Assembly (NCBI GenBank): GCA_017938055.1
Contig: JAGBCG010000108.1
Location: 1-5,875, forward strand
Source: Clostridia bacterium
GTDB lineage: Bacteria > Bacillota > Clostridia > Oscillospirales > CAG-382
Length of the DNA stretch: 5,875 nt
Reading direction: 5' to 3'
Part shown: piece by piece, positions 1 through 5,720 of the stretch
How positions within the stretch are numbered: position 1 is the first letter of the stretch
Layout of the letters: every line of letters starts with the position of its first letter
Position numbers and translations under genes: made by a program
The notes under the pieces: generated by a model
Told to the model about the DNA's origin: nothing
The model's input: only the letters and a program-made list of their open reading frames with translations
Databases searched by the model: none

Positions 1-1
1 G

Positions 2-883
2 TTTATTATAGCAGTTGCCGTTTCATCCAATTTGCAGGGAGCAGCTACATTGGTTGGTGATACTACTGCCATTATGCTGGGATCGGCACTTGACATGAGC
101 TTTATGGATTTCTTTTGGTACAAAGGAAGACCGAGTATATTTTTTGCCGTAGAACTGGGTGCAGTTCTTTCCGCAATAATTCTGGCAATTCTCTTTAGAA
201 AAGAAAAAGCTCGGATTCCCAAAGCACAAGAGCGTACAAAGGTTACTGATTATGTGCCATCAATTCTGTTGCTTGGAACAATAGTATTGTTAATAGTTGC
301 TTCATTTGTGCCTGATAAACCCGATATAACTAACGGACTTATTTGTTGCATTTTGCTGTTGATTGGTCTTGTTTATAATTTTATAAAGAAAAAGGATATT
401 TCGGCAATTATTGCACCTCTTAAGGAAATTGATTTTGAAACAATAGGTCTTTTACTTGGTCTGTTTCTGATGATAGGTGCTATTTCCGAGCAAGGTGTTA
501 TTGATGTGGCGGCAAACTATCTTTCCAAAACAGGTGGCGGCAATATATTTGTTCTTTATACGGTTATAGTATGGGCATCCGTTGTTATATCAGCGTTTAT
601 TGATAATATACCTTATGTGGCAACAATGATACCTATTATTGCAGGACTTGCTTCTGCATTGAATGTAGACCCTACAGTATTGTATTTCGGTTTATTGTCA
701 GGTGCAACACTTGGCGGCAACTGTACGCCTATTGGTGCATCAGCAAACATTACCGGAATTGGTATTCTCCGCAAAGAAGGCTATACAGTTAAAAATGCCG
801 ATTTCTTCAAGATAGGTATACCCTTTACATTGGCAGCTATAATACCTGCATATGTGTATTTGTGGATTGTGTATGGAATTTGA
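2..883 (+). CDS. Ion Transporter superfamily permease (SLC13/ArsB/NhaD type), 5'-truncated
   Basis: Integral membrane transporter, C-terminal 293 residues only; the frame is open to the left edge, so the true start lies outside the window. A TTG at 32 is in frame but falls inside a conserved membrane motif and is not a credible start. Two half-site motifs typical of this superfamily are visible. The first is SSNLQGAATLVGDTTAIMLG (fragment residues 8-27), corresponding to the family's N-x-G-G-x-x-T-x-x-G-D-P-P region. The second half has SAFIDNIPYVATMIP (197-211) followed by GGNCTPIGASANI (238-250). Hydrophobic spans lie near 46-65, 86-104, 111-127, 147-163, 182-200, 205-220 and 272-291. Members are mostly sodium- or proton-coupled carriers of di/tricarboxylates, arsenite or Na+/H+. 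The substrate cannot be read from this fragment; sitting 44 bp upstream of a sodium-pump decarboxylase subunit makes a Na+-coupled carboxylate carrier or a Na+/H+ antiporter plausible (inference). Family call firm, substrate unknown. Confidence 0.85.
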   Translation, partial: FIIAVAVSSNLQGAATLVGDTTAIMLGSALDMSFMDFFWYKGRPSIFFAVELGAVLSAIILAILFRKEKARIPKAQERTKVTDYVPSILLLGTIVLLIVASFVPDKPDITNGLICCILLLIGLVYNFIKKKDISAIIAPLKEIDFETIGLLLGLFLMIGAISEQGVIDVAANYLSKTGGGNIFVLYTVIVWASVVISAFIDNIPYVATMIPIIAGLASALNVDPTVLYFGLLSGATLGGNCTPIGASANITGIGILRKEGYTVKNADFFKIGIPFTLAAIIPAYVYLWIVYGI

Positions 884-910
884 AATTAAAAACAAAGCTT
901 AAAAAATTAA

Positions 911-918
911 AGTGGGTG
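911..918 (+). promoter_or_regulatory. Imperfect ribosome binding site deciding the beta-subunit start
   Basis: AGTGGGTG matches 6 of 8 positions of AGGAGGTG and ends 9 nt before the ATG at 928. It is weaker than the Shine-Dalgarno sequences of the following genes. A second in-frame ATG at 952 has AGAAGGA just before it, but with spacing of only about 3 nt. The 928 start also gives the N-terminus expected for the OadB family (LEGF-x-x-VTWKQLVM), so 928 is preferred. Confidence 0.5.
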
Positions 919-927
919 TAGTCTTTT

Positions 928-2067
928 ATGAGTTTTTTATTAGAAGGATTTATGGCTGTGACATGGAAACAGCTGGTTATGTACGCTGTGGGAATACTTT
1001 TGATTTATCTTGCAGTCAAGAAAAATTATGAACCATCATTGTTGCTGCCAATGGGATTTGGTGCAATACTTGTCAATCTTCCGTTTTCCGGAGTGTTAAA
1101 TCAGACGATAGAGGGAATTGGTGATGTACAGGGAATTATTGAATGGTTATATGAAATAGGAATTAGTGCATCGGAAGCAATGCCTTTATTACTGTTTATT
1201 GGTATTGGAGCTATGATTGACTTTGGCCCGCTGCTTTCAAATCCAAAAATGTTCTTGTTCGGTGCAGCAGCACAGTTTGGAATATTCTTTGTTGTTATTG
1301 TTGCAGTCATGCTTGGCTTTGACTTGAAGGATGCAGCGTCAATCGGTATTATAGGTGCAGCTGACGGACCTACCTCAATACTTGTTTCACAGGTACTCAA
1401 GTCAAATTATATAGGCCCTATAGCTGTTGCAGCATATTCTTATATGGCGTTAGTTCCGATTATTCAACCCTTTGCAATAAAGGCTGTTACAACAAAAAAA
1501 GAAAGACAAATCAGGATGACTTACAATCCTGCAAACGTTTCAAAATTCTTAAGAATTTCATTCCCGATAATCGTAACCTTTATTGCAGGCTTTATTGCAC
1601 CTACGTCAGTATCCCTTGTAGGCTTCCTTATGTTTGGAAACCTTTTAAGAGAGTGCGGTGTACTTGATTCGTTGTCAGAGTGTGCTCAAAAGGTTCTTGC
1701 AAATCTTGTAACGCTTTTACTTGGTATAACAATTTCATTCAGCATGATTGCAGAACAGTTTGTCAACGTCCAAACTCTTATTATAATGGGACTTGGTCTT
1801 GTTGCATTCATATTCGATACAGTTGCGGGTGTGTTGTTTGCTAAAATTATAAATCTGTTTGTAAAAAATAAGATTAATCCAATGGTTGGTGCGGCAGGTA
1901 TCTCTGCTTTCCCAATGTCTGCAAGAGTAATACAAAAGCTTGGACAGCGTGAAGACCCTCAGAACTTCTTGCTTATGCACGCAGTTGGTGCTAATGTGTC
2001 AGGACAGATAGCATCAGTTCTTGCAGGAGGAATGATACTTAACCTGATTCCTCAGTTAATAAAGTAA
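928..2067 (+). CDS. Sodium-translocating decarboxylase, beta subunit (OadB/GcdB/MmdB family)
   Basis: Membrane subunit of the biotin-dependent sodium pumps (oxaloacetate, methylmalonyl-CoA or glutaconyl-CoA decarboxylase). It decarboxylates carboxybiotin and couples this to Na+ export. The 379-residue length is normal for the shorter clostridial forms. Family hallmarks are present: the N-terminal VTWKQLVM-x-x-VGILLIYLAV segment, GIIGAADGPTSI (140-151) and NPMVGAAGISAFPMSARV (317-334), then HAVGANVSGQIASVLAGG (351-368). Residues known to matter in Klebsiella OadB line up: Asp203 with D146, Tyr229 with Y172, Asn373 with N317, Gly377 with G321, Ser382 with S326 and Arg389 with R333. The catalytic and Na+ site therefore looks intact. 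Which substrate complex it serves cannot be decided, because neither the carboxyltransferase alpha subunit nor a biotin carrier is in the window. It lies in a probable operon, 44 bp after the permease and 15 bp before the small gamma-like peptide. Confidence 0.95.
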   Translation: MSFLLEGFMAVTWKQLVMYAVGILLIYLAVKKNYEPSLLLPMGFGAILVNLPFSGVLNQTIEGIGDVQGIIEWLYEIGISASEAMPLLLFIGIGAMIDFGPLLSNPKMFLFGAAAQFGIFFVVIVAVMLGFDLKDAASIGIIGAADGPTSILVSQVLKSNYIGPIAVAAYSYMALVPIIQPFAIKAVTTKKERQIRMTYNPANVSKFLRISFPIIVTFIAGFIAPTSVSLVGFLMFGNLLRECGVLDSLSECAQKVLANLVTLLLGITISFSMIAEQFVNVQTLIIMGLGLVAFIFDTVAGVLFAKIINLFVKNKINPMVGAAGISAFPMSARVIQKLGQREDPQNFLLMHAVGANVSGQIASVLAGGMILNLIPQLIK

Positions 2068-2074
2068 GGGGAGG
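2066..2074 (+). promoter_or_regulatory. Strong ribosome binding site for the 39-residue ORF
   Basis: AAGGGGAGG, overlapping the last two bases of the upstream stop codon and ending 8 nt before the ATG at 2083. Its quality and spacing are a main reason to accept the very short reading frame that follows as a real gene. Confidence 0.75.
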
Positions 2075-2082
2075 CTGAAAAT

Positions 2083-2202
2083 ATGAATAATGTTGATTTA
2101 ATGTCTGCAGTTAAACTTATGGGACAAGGAATGTTTGCTATTTTTGTTGTAATGGCAACCATTTCCGTGATAGTATATTTATTTACTAAATTTTCAAAAT
2201 AA
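2083..2202 (+). CDS. Minimal gamma-subunit-like membrane peptide (OadG-like), 39 aa
   Basis: The product is 39 residues: a short N-terminus (MNNVDLMSAVK), one hydrophobic span of about 19 residues (GMFAIFVVMATISVIVYLF, 16-34) and a basic tail (TKFSK). The pattern L-M-G-Q-G-M-x-x-I-F-x-V-M resembles the membrane span that opens OadG/MmdD/GcdD-type gamma or delta subunits, which stabilise the decarboxylase complex and tether the alpha subunit to beta. Usual gamma subunits are roughly 80-110 residues, while accessory chains such as MmdE are around 55, so this is unusually short and lacks the soluble C-terminal part that would contact the carboxyltransferase. Support comes from a strong Shine-Dalgarno sequence 8 nt upstream and its place 15 bp after the beta subunit gene. 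The similarity is short and hydrophobic, so the family assignment is tentative; that it is a translated gene is more secure. Confidence 0.7.
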   Translation: MNNVDLMSAVKLMGQGMFAIFVVMATISVIVYLFTKFSK

Positions 2203-2235
2203 TTGATGTATATTGTAGAATAGGAGTTTGGCAGA

Positions 2236-3765
2236 ATGACGCATATTTTCACATCAGTAAAGGAATCGCTTACGTCGGTTTTGCCGATAGCGATTATAGT
2301 TCTGATACTTTCAGTTACCTTTGTATCGTTGGATGCAGGTGTACTTGTATTGTTTTTGTTTGGAACTATTTTATTGATTTTGGGAATGAGTTTTTTTACC
2401 ATAGGTTCGACAATTTCTATGGAGCCTTTAGGTGATGGTATTGGTAAATCTCTTAATAAAACCTCGAAAATAACACTCCCTTTTATTGTATGCTTCATTA
2501 TCGGTCTGCTTATTACTATATCAGAACCCGATTTACAGGTGCTTGCAGAGCAGGTTCCCACAATACCAAATGCAATGCTTGTTTTGTGCGTTGGTGTGGG
2601 TGTTGGAATTTTCCTCAGCATTGCGCTTATAAGAAGTAAAAAGGGTATATCCTTAAGAACTTTACTTTTGATATTCTATGTTTTGATTATGGTCGTTTCT
2701 TTCTTTGCTCCAGATGAATTTGTTCCTACAGCCTTTGATTCAGGTGGAGTAACCACGGGACCTATTACTGTACCATTTATAATGGCTATAGGTGCAAGTC
2801 TTGCATCAAGTAAAAAAGGAACACATACAGGTGAACATAGCTTTGGTTTGGTCGCCTTATGTAGCATAGGACCTATTCTTTCGGTGCTGTTGCTTAGTAT
2901 TTTTTATAAACCGCAACCATCTACCTCGGTATATAAGATGGCAAATGTTCTGACAACAGCAGATGCATTTAGGGAATTTGCAAATGCACTTCCGCATTTT
3001 GCTACAGAAGTTGTAATAGCTTTCGTCCCGATTGTGATTCTGTTTGTTGTTTATCAGATTATAACAAGAAGATTTCATATGCATAATGTCCTTAAAATGT
3101 CGGTGGGATTTGTATACACTTATATTGGACTTGTGTTGTTTTTAACAGGTGCTAATGTAGGATTTATGCCTGCGGGCAGACTGATTGGTTCGGAAATTGC
3201 CTCAGGCTCTGTCAAGGCGTTGCTTATACCTATTGGTATGATTATGGGATATTTTGTGGTATCTGCGGAGCCTGCAGTTCACTCTTTAAAAAGGCAGGTA
3301 AGCGAAATAACAAAAGGTGCTATTTCTCAAAAATCTGTAGCTGTTGCACTTTCAATAGGTGTATCCTTTTCAGTAGGAATTTCAATGCTGAGAGTGCTAA
3401 CGGGAATATCTATTGTACCGTTTCTGTTTTGTGGATATGCTGTATCTGTTATAATCAGCTTTTTTGTTCCTCACATCTATACAGGCATAGCGTTTGACTC
3501 GGGTGGAGTAGCAAGTGGACCTATGACTTCAACATTTATGCTTCCGTTCGCAATGGGAGCATGTGAAGCAGTTGGCGGAAATGTAATGACAGATGCTTTC
3601 GGAATAGTAGCGATGATTGCTATGACTCCGCTTATTACCATTCAGGGCTTAGGACTGTATGAACGCAGAAAACATATAAAGAGAATTAAAAAGCTTCATA
3701 CAGAAATCAGAATGGTAAAAGACGATATTGTTTTCTTTGATGAGGAGGGCAATTTGTATGAGTAA
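2236..3765 (+). CDS. Two-repeat DUF1538 integral membrane protein
   Basis: A 509-residue polytopic membrane protein with about 14 hydrophobic spans. It consists of two homologous halves offset by about 250 residues: EP-x-x-x-x-L-x-x-QV at 97-107 and 345-355; a Gly-Ile-Ser at 137 and 390 before a hydrophobic span; FDSGGVTTGPIT (167-178) against FDSGGVASGPMT (420-431); and FG-(L/I)-VA at 203 and 455. The paired FDSGGV-x-(T/S)-GP motif is characteristic of DUF1538, a family of unknown function. Conserved Asp, Ser and Gly next to broken hydrophobic segments in an inverted or tandem duplicated fold suggest a transporter or channel (inference). The C-terminal 35 residues are charged and cytoplasm-like (YERRKHIKRIKK to DEEGNLYE). 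The start at 2236 has AGGAG at 2222-2226 with 9 nt spacing. Its 3' end overlaps the PII-like gene by 8 bp, pointing to coupled translation and probably a shared function. Confidence 0.88.
   Translation: MTHIFTSVKESLTSVLPIAIIVLILSVTFVSLDAGVLVLFLFGTILLILGMSFFTIGSTISMEPLGDGIGKSLNKTSKITLPFIVCFIIGLLITISEPDLQVLAEQVPTIPNAMLVLCVGVGVGIFLSIALIRSKKGISLRTLLLIFYVLIMVVSFFAPDEFVPTAFDSGGVTTGPITVPFIMAIGASLASSKKGTHTGEHSFGLVALCSIGPILSVLLLSIFYKPQPSTSVYKMANVLTTADAFREFANALPHFATEVVIAFVPIVILFVVYQIITRRFHMHNVLKMSVGFVYTYIGLVLFLTGANVGFMPAGRLIGSEIASGSVKALLIPIGMIMGYFVVSAEPAVHSLKRQVSEITKGAISQKSVAVALSIGVSFSVGISMLRVLTGISIVPFLFCGYAVSVIISFFVPHIYTGIAFDSGGVASGPMTSTFMLPFAMGACEAVGGNVMTDAFGIVAMIAMTPLITIQGLGLYERRKHIKRIKKLHTEIRMVKDDIVFFDEEGNLYE
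3742..3749 (+). promoter_or_regulatory. Ribosome binding site fixing the start of the PII-like gene
   Basis: GAGGAGGG inside the end of the DUF1538 gene, 8 nt before the ATG at 3758. It shows that 3758, not the in-frame ATGs at 3728 or 3746, is the likely start. The gene then begins within the last 8 bp of the preceding gene, an arrangement that favours translational coupling. Confidence 0.8.
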
Positions 3766-4426
3766 GCGAATTGTGGCACTTTTGTCTATTGTAGAAAGAG
3801 ATAAAGGAAAAAAGCTTATAAAAGTATTGGAAAACATAAACATACGAATGAATTTCCAATGTGTCGGATTTGGTACTGCCCCCACTGAAATGATGGATAT
3901 ATTTGGACTTGGCACAAATGATAAGGACATTATAATAAGCCTTGCAGCAGAAAATACTGTAAAAGATTTGATGTCCAACTTTGGAGCAGCTTTTGAAAGT
4001 CACACAAAGTTCGGTGGACTTATGATGATTTTGAATACAAGTGCGGCAAGCAGAGTGCTGACAGAATTATTGACTCATAATACCAATAATGGAAACGAGA
4101 AGGGAAACGGAGCCATGAAAAACGAACATCATAACAATTTGATAATAATATCCATAAATGAAGGCTATGCAGAAAATGTTATGCAGGTTGCAAGAAAAGC
4201 GGGTGCTACGGGAGGTACGATTATCAAAGGCAGACTTGCGGATACAGAGCTTGTTGAGGAGCTGGAAAACACTCAAATAGATGAAGAAAGAGAGATTCTC
4301 TTAATCCTTGCTCCGTTTAAGACGAGTGCACAAATTATGGAGGACGTAAACAGAGAATTTGGAATCAATTCAAAGGCAAACGGAATTATAACTTCCATAT
4401 CTACAGAAAAGGCATATAAGATATAA
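3758..4426 (+). CDS. Tandem PII-like (GlnB superfamily) regulatory protein
   Basis: Soluble 222-residue protein that looks like two PII-like ferredoxin-fold domains joined by a polar Asn/Gly/Lys-rich linker (about 105-125). The C-terminal half (127-222) follows the GlnB layout: beta-1 NNLIIISI, helix ENVMQVARKAGATGGTIIKG (139-158), a short T-loop-like stretch (159-177), beta EREILLILA (178-186), helix TSAQIMEDVNREFG (189-202), and beta NGIITSIST (208-216). The N-terminal half mirrors it: KRIVALLSI, helix 13-28, GFGTAPTEMMDIFGLG (37-52), DKDIIISLA (55-63), helix NTVKDLMSNFG (66-76), GGLMMILN (86-93). GlnB is about 112 residues, so this is twice the usual length. The T-loop has no tyrosine at the uridylylation site, and the G-x-G-D-G-K and C-terminal R-x-R-T-G-E nucleotide contacts are not seen, so classical ATP/2-oxoglutarate sensing is doubtful. 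Overlap with the DUF1538 gene suggests it regulates that membrane protein (inference). Confidence 0.82.
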   Translation: MSKRIVALLSIVERDKGKKLIKVLENINIRMNFQCVGFGTAPTEMMDIFGLGTNDKDIIISLAAENTVKDLMSNFGAAFESHTKFGGLMMILNTSAASRVLTELLTHNTNNGNEKGNGAMKNEHHNNLIIISINEGYAENVMQVARKAGATGGTIIKGRLADTELVEELENTQIDEEREILLILAPFKTSAQIMEDVNREFGINSKANGIITSISTEKAYKI

Positions 4427-4445
4427 GTGGAAATTCAAATCAATG

Positions 4446-4466
4446 AGCAAAGTGATTTTGCTTTTT
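4446..4466 (+). terminator. Weak intrinsic terminator candidate after the PII-like gene
   Basis: AGCAAA (4446-4451), loop of five bases, TTTGCT (4457-4462), with the stem running into a five-T tract. The stem is only 6 bp and A/T rich, so termination here would be partial at best; the stronger signal lies about 100 bp downstream. Confidence 0.35.
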
Positions 4467-4487
4467 AGGTTTTGGTAATACAACAAA

Positions 4488-4519
4488 GAGGTTGTAGCAA
4501 AATGATTTGTTACAACCTC
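4488..4519 (-). terminator. Long hairpin, possible terminator for the leftward dehydrogenase gene
   Basis: Left arm 4488-4501 (GAGGTTGTAGCAAA), loop ATGA (4502-4505), right arm 4506-4519 (TTTGTTACAACCTC). This is a 14-bp stem with a single G-U pair. Read leftward, the hairpin is followed by TTTGTTGTATT, a broken T-tract; read rightward it is followed by A-rich sequence. That favours a role for leftward transcripts, although it lies about 120 bp beyond that gene's stop. It could instead be an interspersed palindromic repeat or an mRNA 3'-end stabiliser. Confidence 0.5.
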
Positions 4520-4532
4520 AAAAATATACAAA

Positions 4533-4548
4533 ACGAACAATTGTTCGT
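4533..4548. repeat. Perfect 16-bp palindrome
   Basis: ACGAACAATTGTTCGT is exactly self-complementary over 16 bases. It lies 2 bp before the terminator stem at 4551. As RNA it has no room for a loop unless the central AATT opens, so it may act as a DNA site for a dimeric protein or be one arm of a palindromic repeat unit shared with the adjacent terminator. Read leftward it is followed by four Ts and could add weakly to termination of the opposing gene. Confidence 0.6.
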
Positions 4549-4550
4549 AG

Positions 4551-4580
4551 GGGACGATGCCCACATCGTCCCGTTTTTTT
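4551..4580 (+). terminator. Strong intrinsic terminator of the five-gene operon
   Basis: GGGACGATG (4551-4559), loop CCCA (4560-4563), CATCGTCCC (4564-4572): a perfect 9-bp GC-rich stem, then one G and seven Ts (4574-4580). This is a classic Rho-independent terminator for rightward transcription, lying 124 bp after the stop codon of the PII-like gene. The dyad core resembles palindromic intergenic repeats common in Clostridia genomes (recollection, not verified). Confidence 0.88.
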
Positions 4581-4638
4581 ATTTGTGCAATTTGCAAATT
4601 TTACTTTACACCCTGACAAAACAAAAGAAAATTTTCAG

Positions 4639-5585
4639 CTATACTACTCTGTTTCTGCTTTTTCCCTCCAAAAAGAAGCGAATGTTTTCTGCCACATCAT
4701 TTATCAGCCTGAGTCTTGTTTCGTATCCTCCCCATGCCATGTGAGGAGTAAGAATTACATTGTCATACTTTAAAATCCTGTTGTAAGGATGGTCGGATGA
4801 AAACGGCTCTGTAGAATATACATCGCAACCATATCCGTAAAGCGAGCCATGACAAATGGCATCTGCAACAGCAGCCTCGTCAATAACATTTCCTCTTGCT
4901 ACATTTATGAGAATTGCACGTTTTTTCATCATGGCAATGCGTTCACGGCTTATTATTCCTACTGTTTCTTTGCTTGACGGAATGTGAACGGAAATGATGT
5001 CTGACTGGCTCATAAGTGTATCAAGGTCAACACAATTATAGTTTTCTTCGGCAGTTCTCTTGAAAGCTATAACCTTACAGCCGAGTGCCTGTGCAAAGAA
5101 GCTACTCTTTTTCCAATGTTGCCAAGTCCCACGATACCCCAGGTTTTTCCACATATTTCGTTGAATACAGGTGTGAGGTTATTTGGTGTACCACTTTCAG
5201 AATATTTTCCGCTTTTTACAAATTTATCGTATTCTGTCAGATGATTTATAAGTGAAAGAGCCATTGAAACAGTAAGCTGTGAAACACATTCCGTAGAATA
5301 TCCCTCAACATTGCAGACGGCTATGCCGTGCTGTTTGCAGTATGAAATATCAACGTTATCAAAGCCTGTAGCGGAAAGACAAATAAGCTTTAAATCACTC
5401 GCTTTTGACAATATATCAGCCGTAAGCGTACCCTTGTTCAAAATTACACAGTCAATCCCGTTCAAACGTTCAATAGTTTGCTCCTGAGTTGTTCTTTGAT
5501 ATACAGTAAGAGTCCCTAAACCGTTAAGACATTCAAAGGTTATATCTTCTCCTAGGGTTGCACTGTCGAGAATTGCTATATTCAT
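4639..5585 (-). pseudogene. D-2-hydroxyacid dehydrogenase (glycerate dehydrogenase/hydroxypyruvate reductase-like), frameshifted
   Basis: NAD(P)-dependent reduction of 2-keto acids such as hydroxypyruvate or glyoxylate to D-2-hydroxyacids, in the cytoplasm. Restoring one base near 5095-5100 gives a full 315-residue enzyme. The catalytic domain opens with MNIAILDSATLGED; SATGFDNVD (71-79) and NVEGYSTECVSQ (92-103) are typical of the glycerate dehydrogenase branch. The Rossmann motif GIVGLGNIGKRVAS (150-163) comes just before the break. Beyond it, catalytic Arg231 (NVARG), Glu260 (STEPF) and His282 (LTPHMAWG) are all present in corrected numbering. The frame moves from ...GKRVAS to FAQALGCKV... 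across GCTTCTTTGCACAG on the minus strand, where one base (probably a T) is missing. The start at 5585 has AAGGAG 6 nt upstream. Everything else is well conserved, so this is either a very recent pseudogene or a sequencing error in a short homopolymer. It converges with the upstream operon and diverges from the sugar kinase. Confidence 0.85.
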
Positions 5586-5612
5586 ATATTACTCCTTAAT
5601 TGTTTTTTCTAT

Positions 5613-5641
5613 ATTGTACCACAAAAAACAGCTTTTGAAAA
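5613..5641 (-). promoter_or_regulatory. Leftward sigma-A promoter for the dehydrogenase
   Basis: On the minus strand: TTTTCA (-35, plus-strand 5636-5641), 17-bp spacer, TACAAT (-10, plus-strand 5613-5618), preceded by TGG, i.e. an extended -10. The predicted transcript starts about 20 bases before the gene's ATG, leaving just enough leader for the AAGGAG site. Confidence 0.65.
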
Positions 5642-5691
5642 GAGAAAAATGCAGTAATTGGAAAAAAAGATTTAAAATTTTATATTCCGTC

Positions 5692-5720
5692 TTTACAAAC
5701 TCCTTAAAGTGTTGTATAAT
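5692..5720 (+). promoter_or_regulatory. Rightward sigma-A promoter for the sugar kinase
   Basis: TTTACA (5692-5697), 17-bp spacer, TATAAT (5715-5720): near-consensus -35 and perfect -10 boxes. An A/T-rich tract with TAAAATTTTA just upstream could act as an UP element. The predicted start near 5727 gives a leader of about 80 bases before the ATG at 5809. Confidence 0.75.

Noticed and set aside
2052..2621. Leftward 189-codon open frame opposite the gamma-like and DUF1538 genes
   Set aside because: A codon-bias shadow of the strongly supported rightward genes; it would cover two real genes and their binding sites and has no domain resemblance.
3728..3757. Upstream in-frame extension of the PII-like gene (ATGs at 3728 and 3746)
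   Set aside because: Lies wholly inside the DUF1538 coding region, while the ATG at 3758 has an ideal GAGGAGGG site at 8 nt and gives a normal PII-like N-terminus (MSKRIVALLSIV).
4627..4636. GAAAATTTTC followed leftward by TTTTGTTTTG, as a terminator just after the dehydrogenase stop
   Set aside because: The dyad has no loop and only A/T plus one G-C pair, so a stable RNA hairpin is not expected.
4472..4773. Two overlapping rightward open frames of about 90 codons
   Set aside because: They run through the hairpins and terminator and then antisense to the dehydrogenase, with no ribosome binding site and no recognisable protein pattern.
5101..5154. Separate N-terminus for the downstream half of the dehydrogenase (MWKNLGYRGTWQ...)
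   Set aside because: These residues are an out-of-frame reading of the GLGNIG region; the family match begins only at FAQALGCKV, so this is a frameshift, not two genes.
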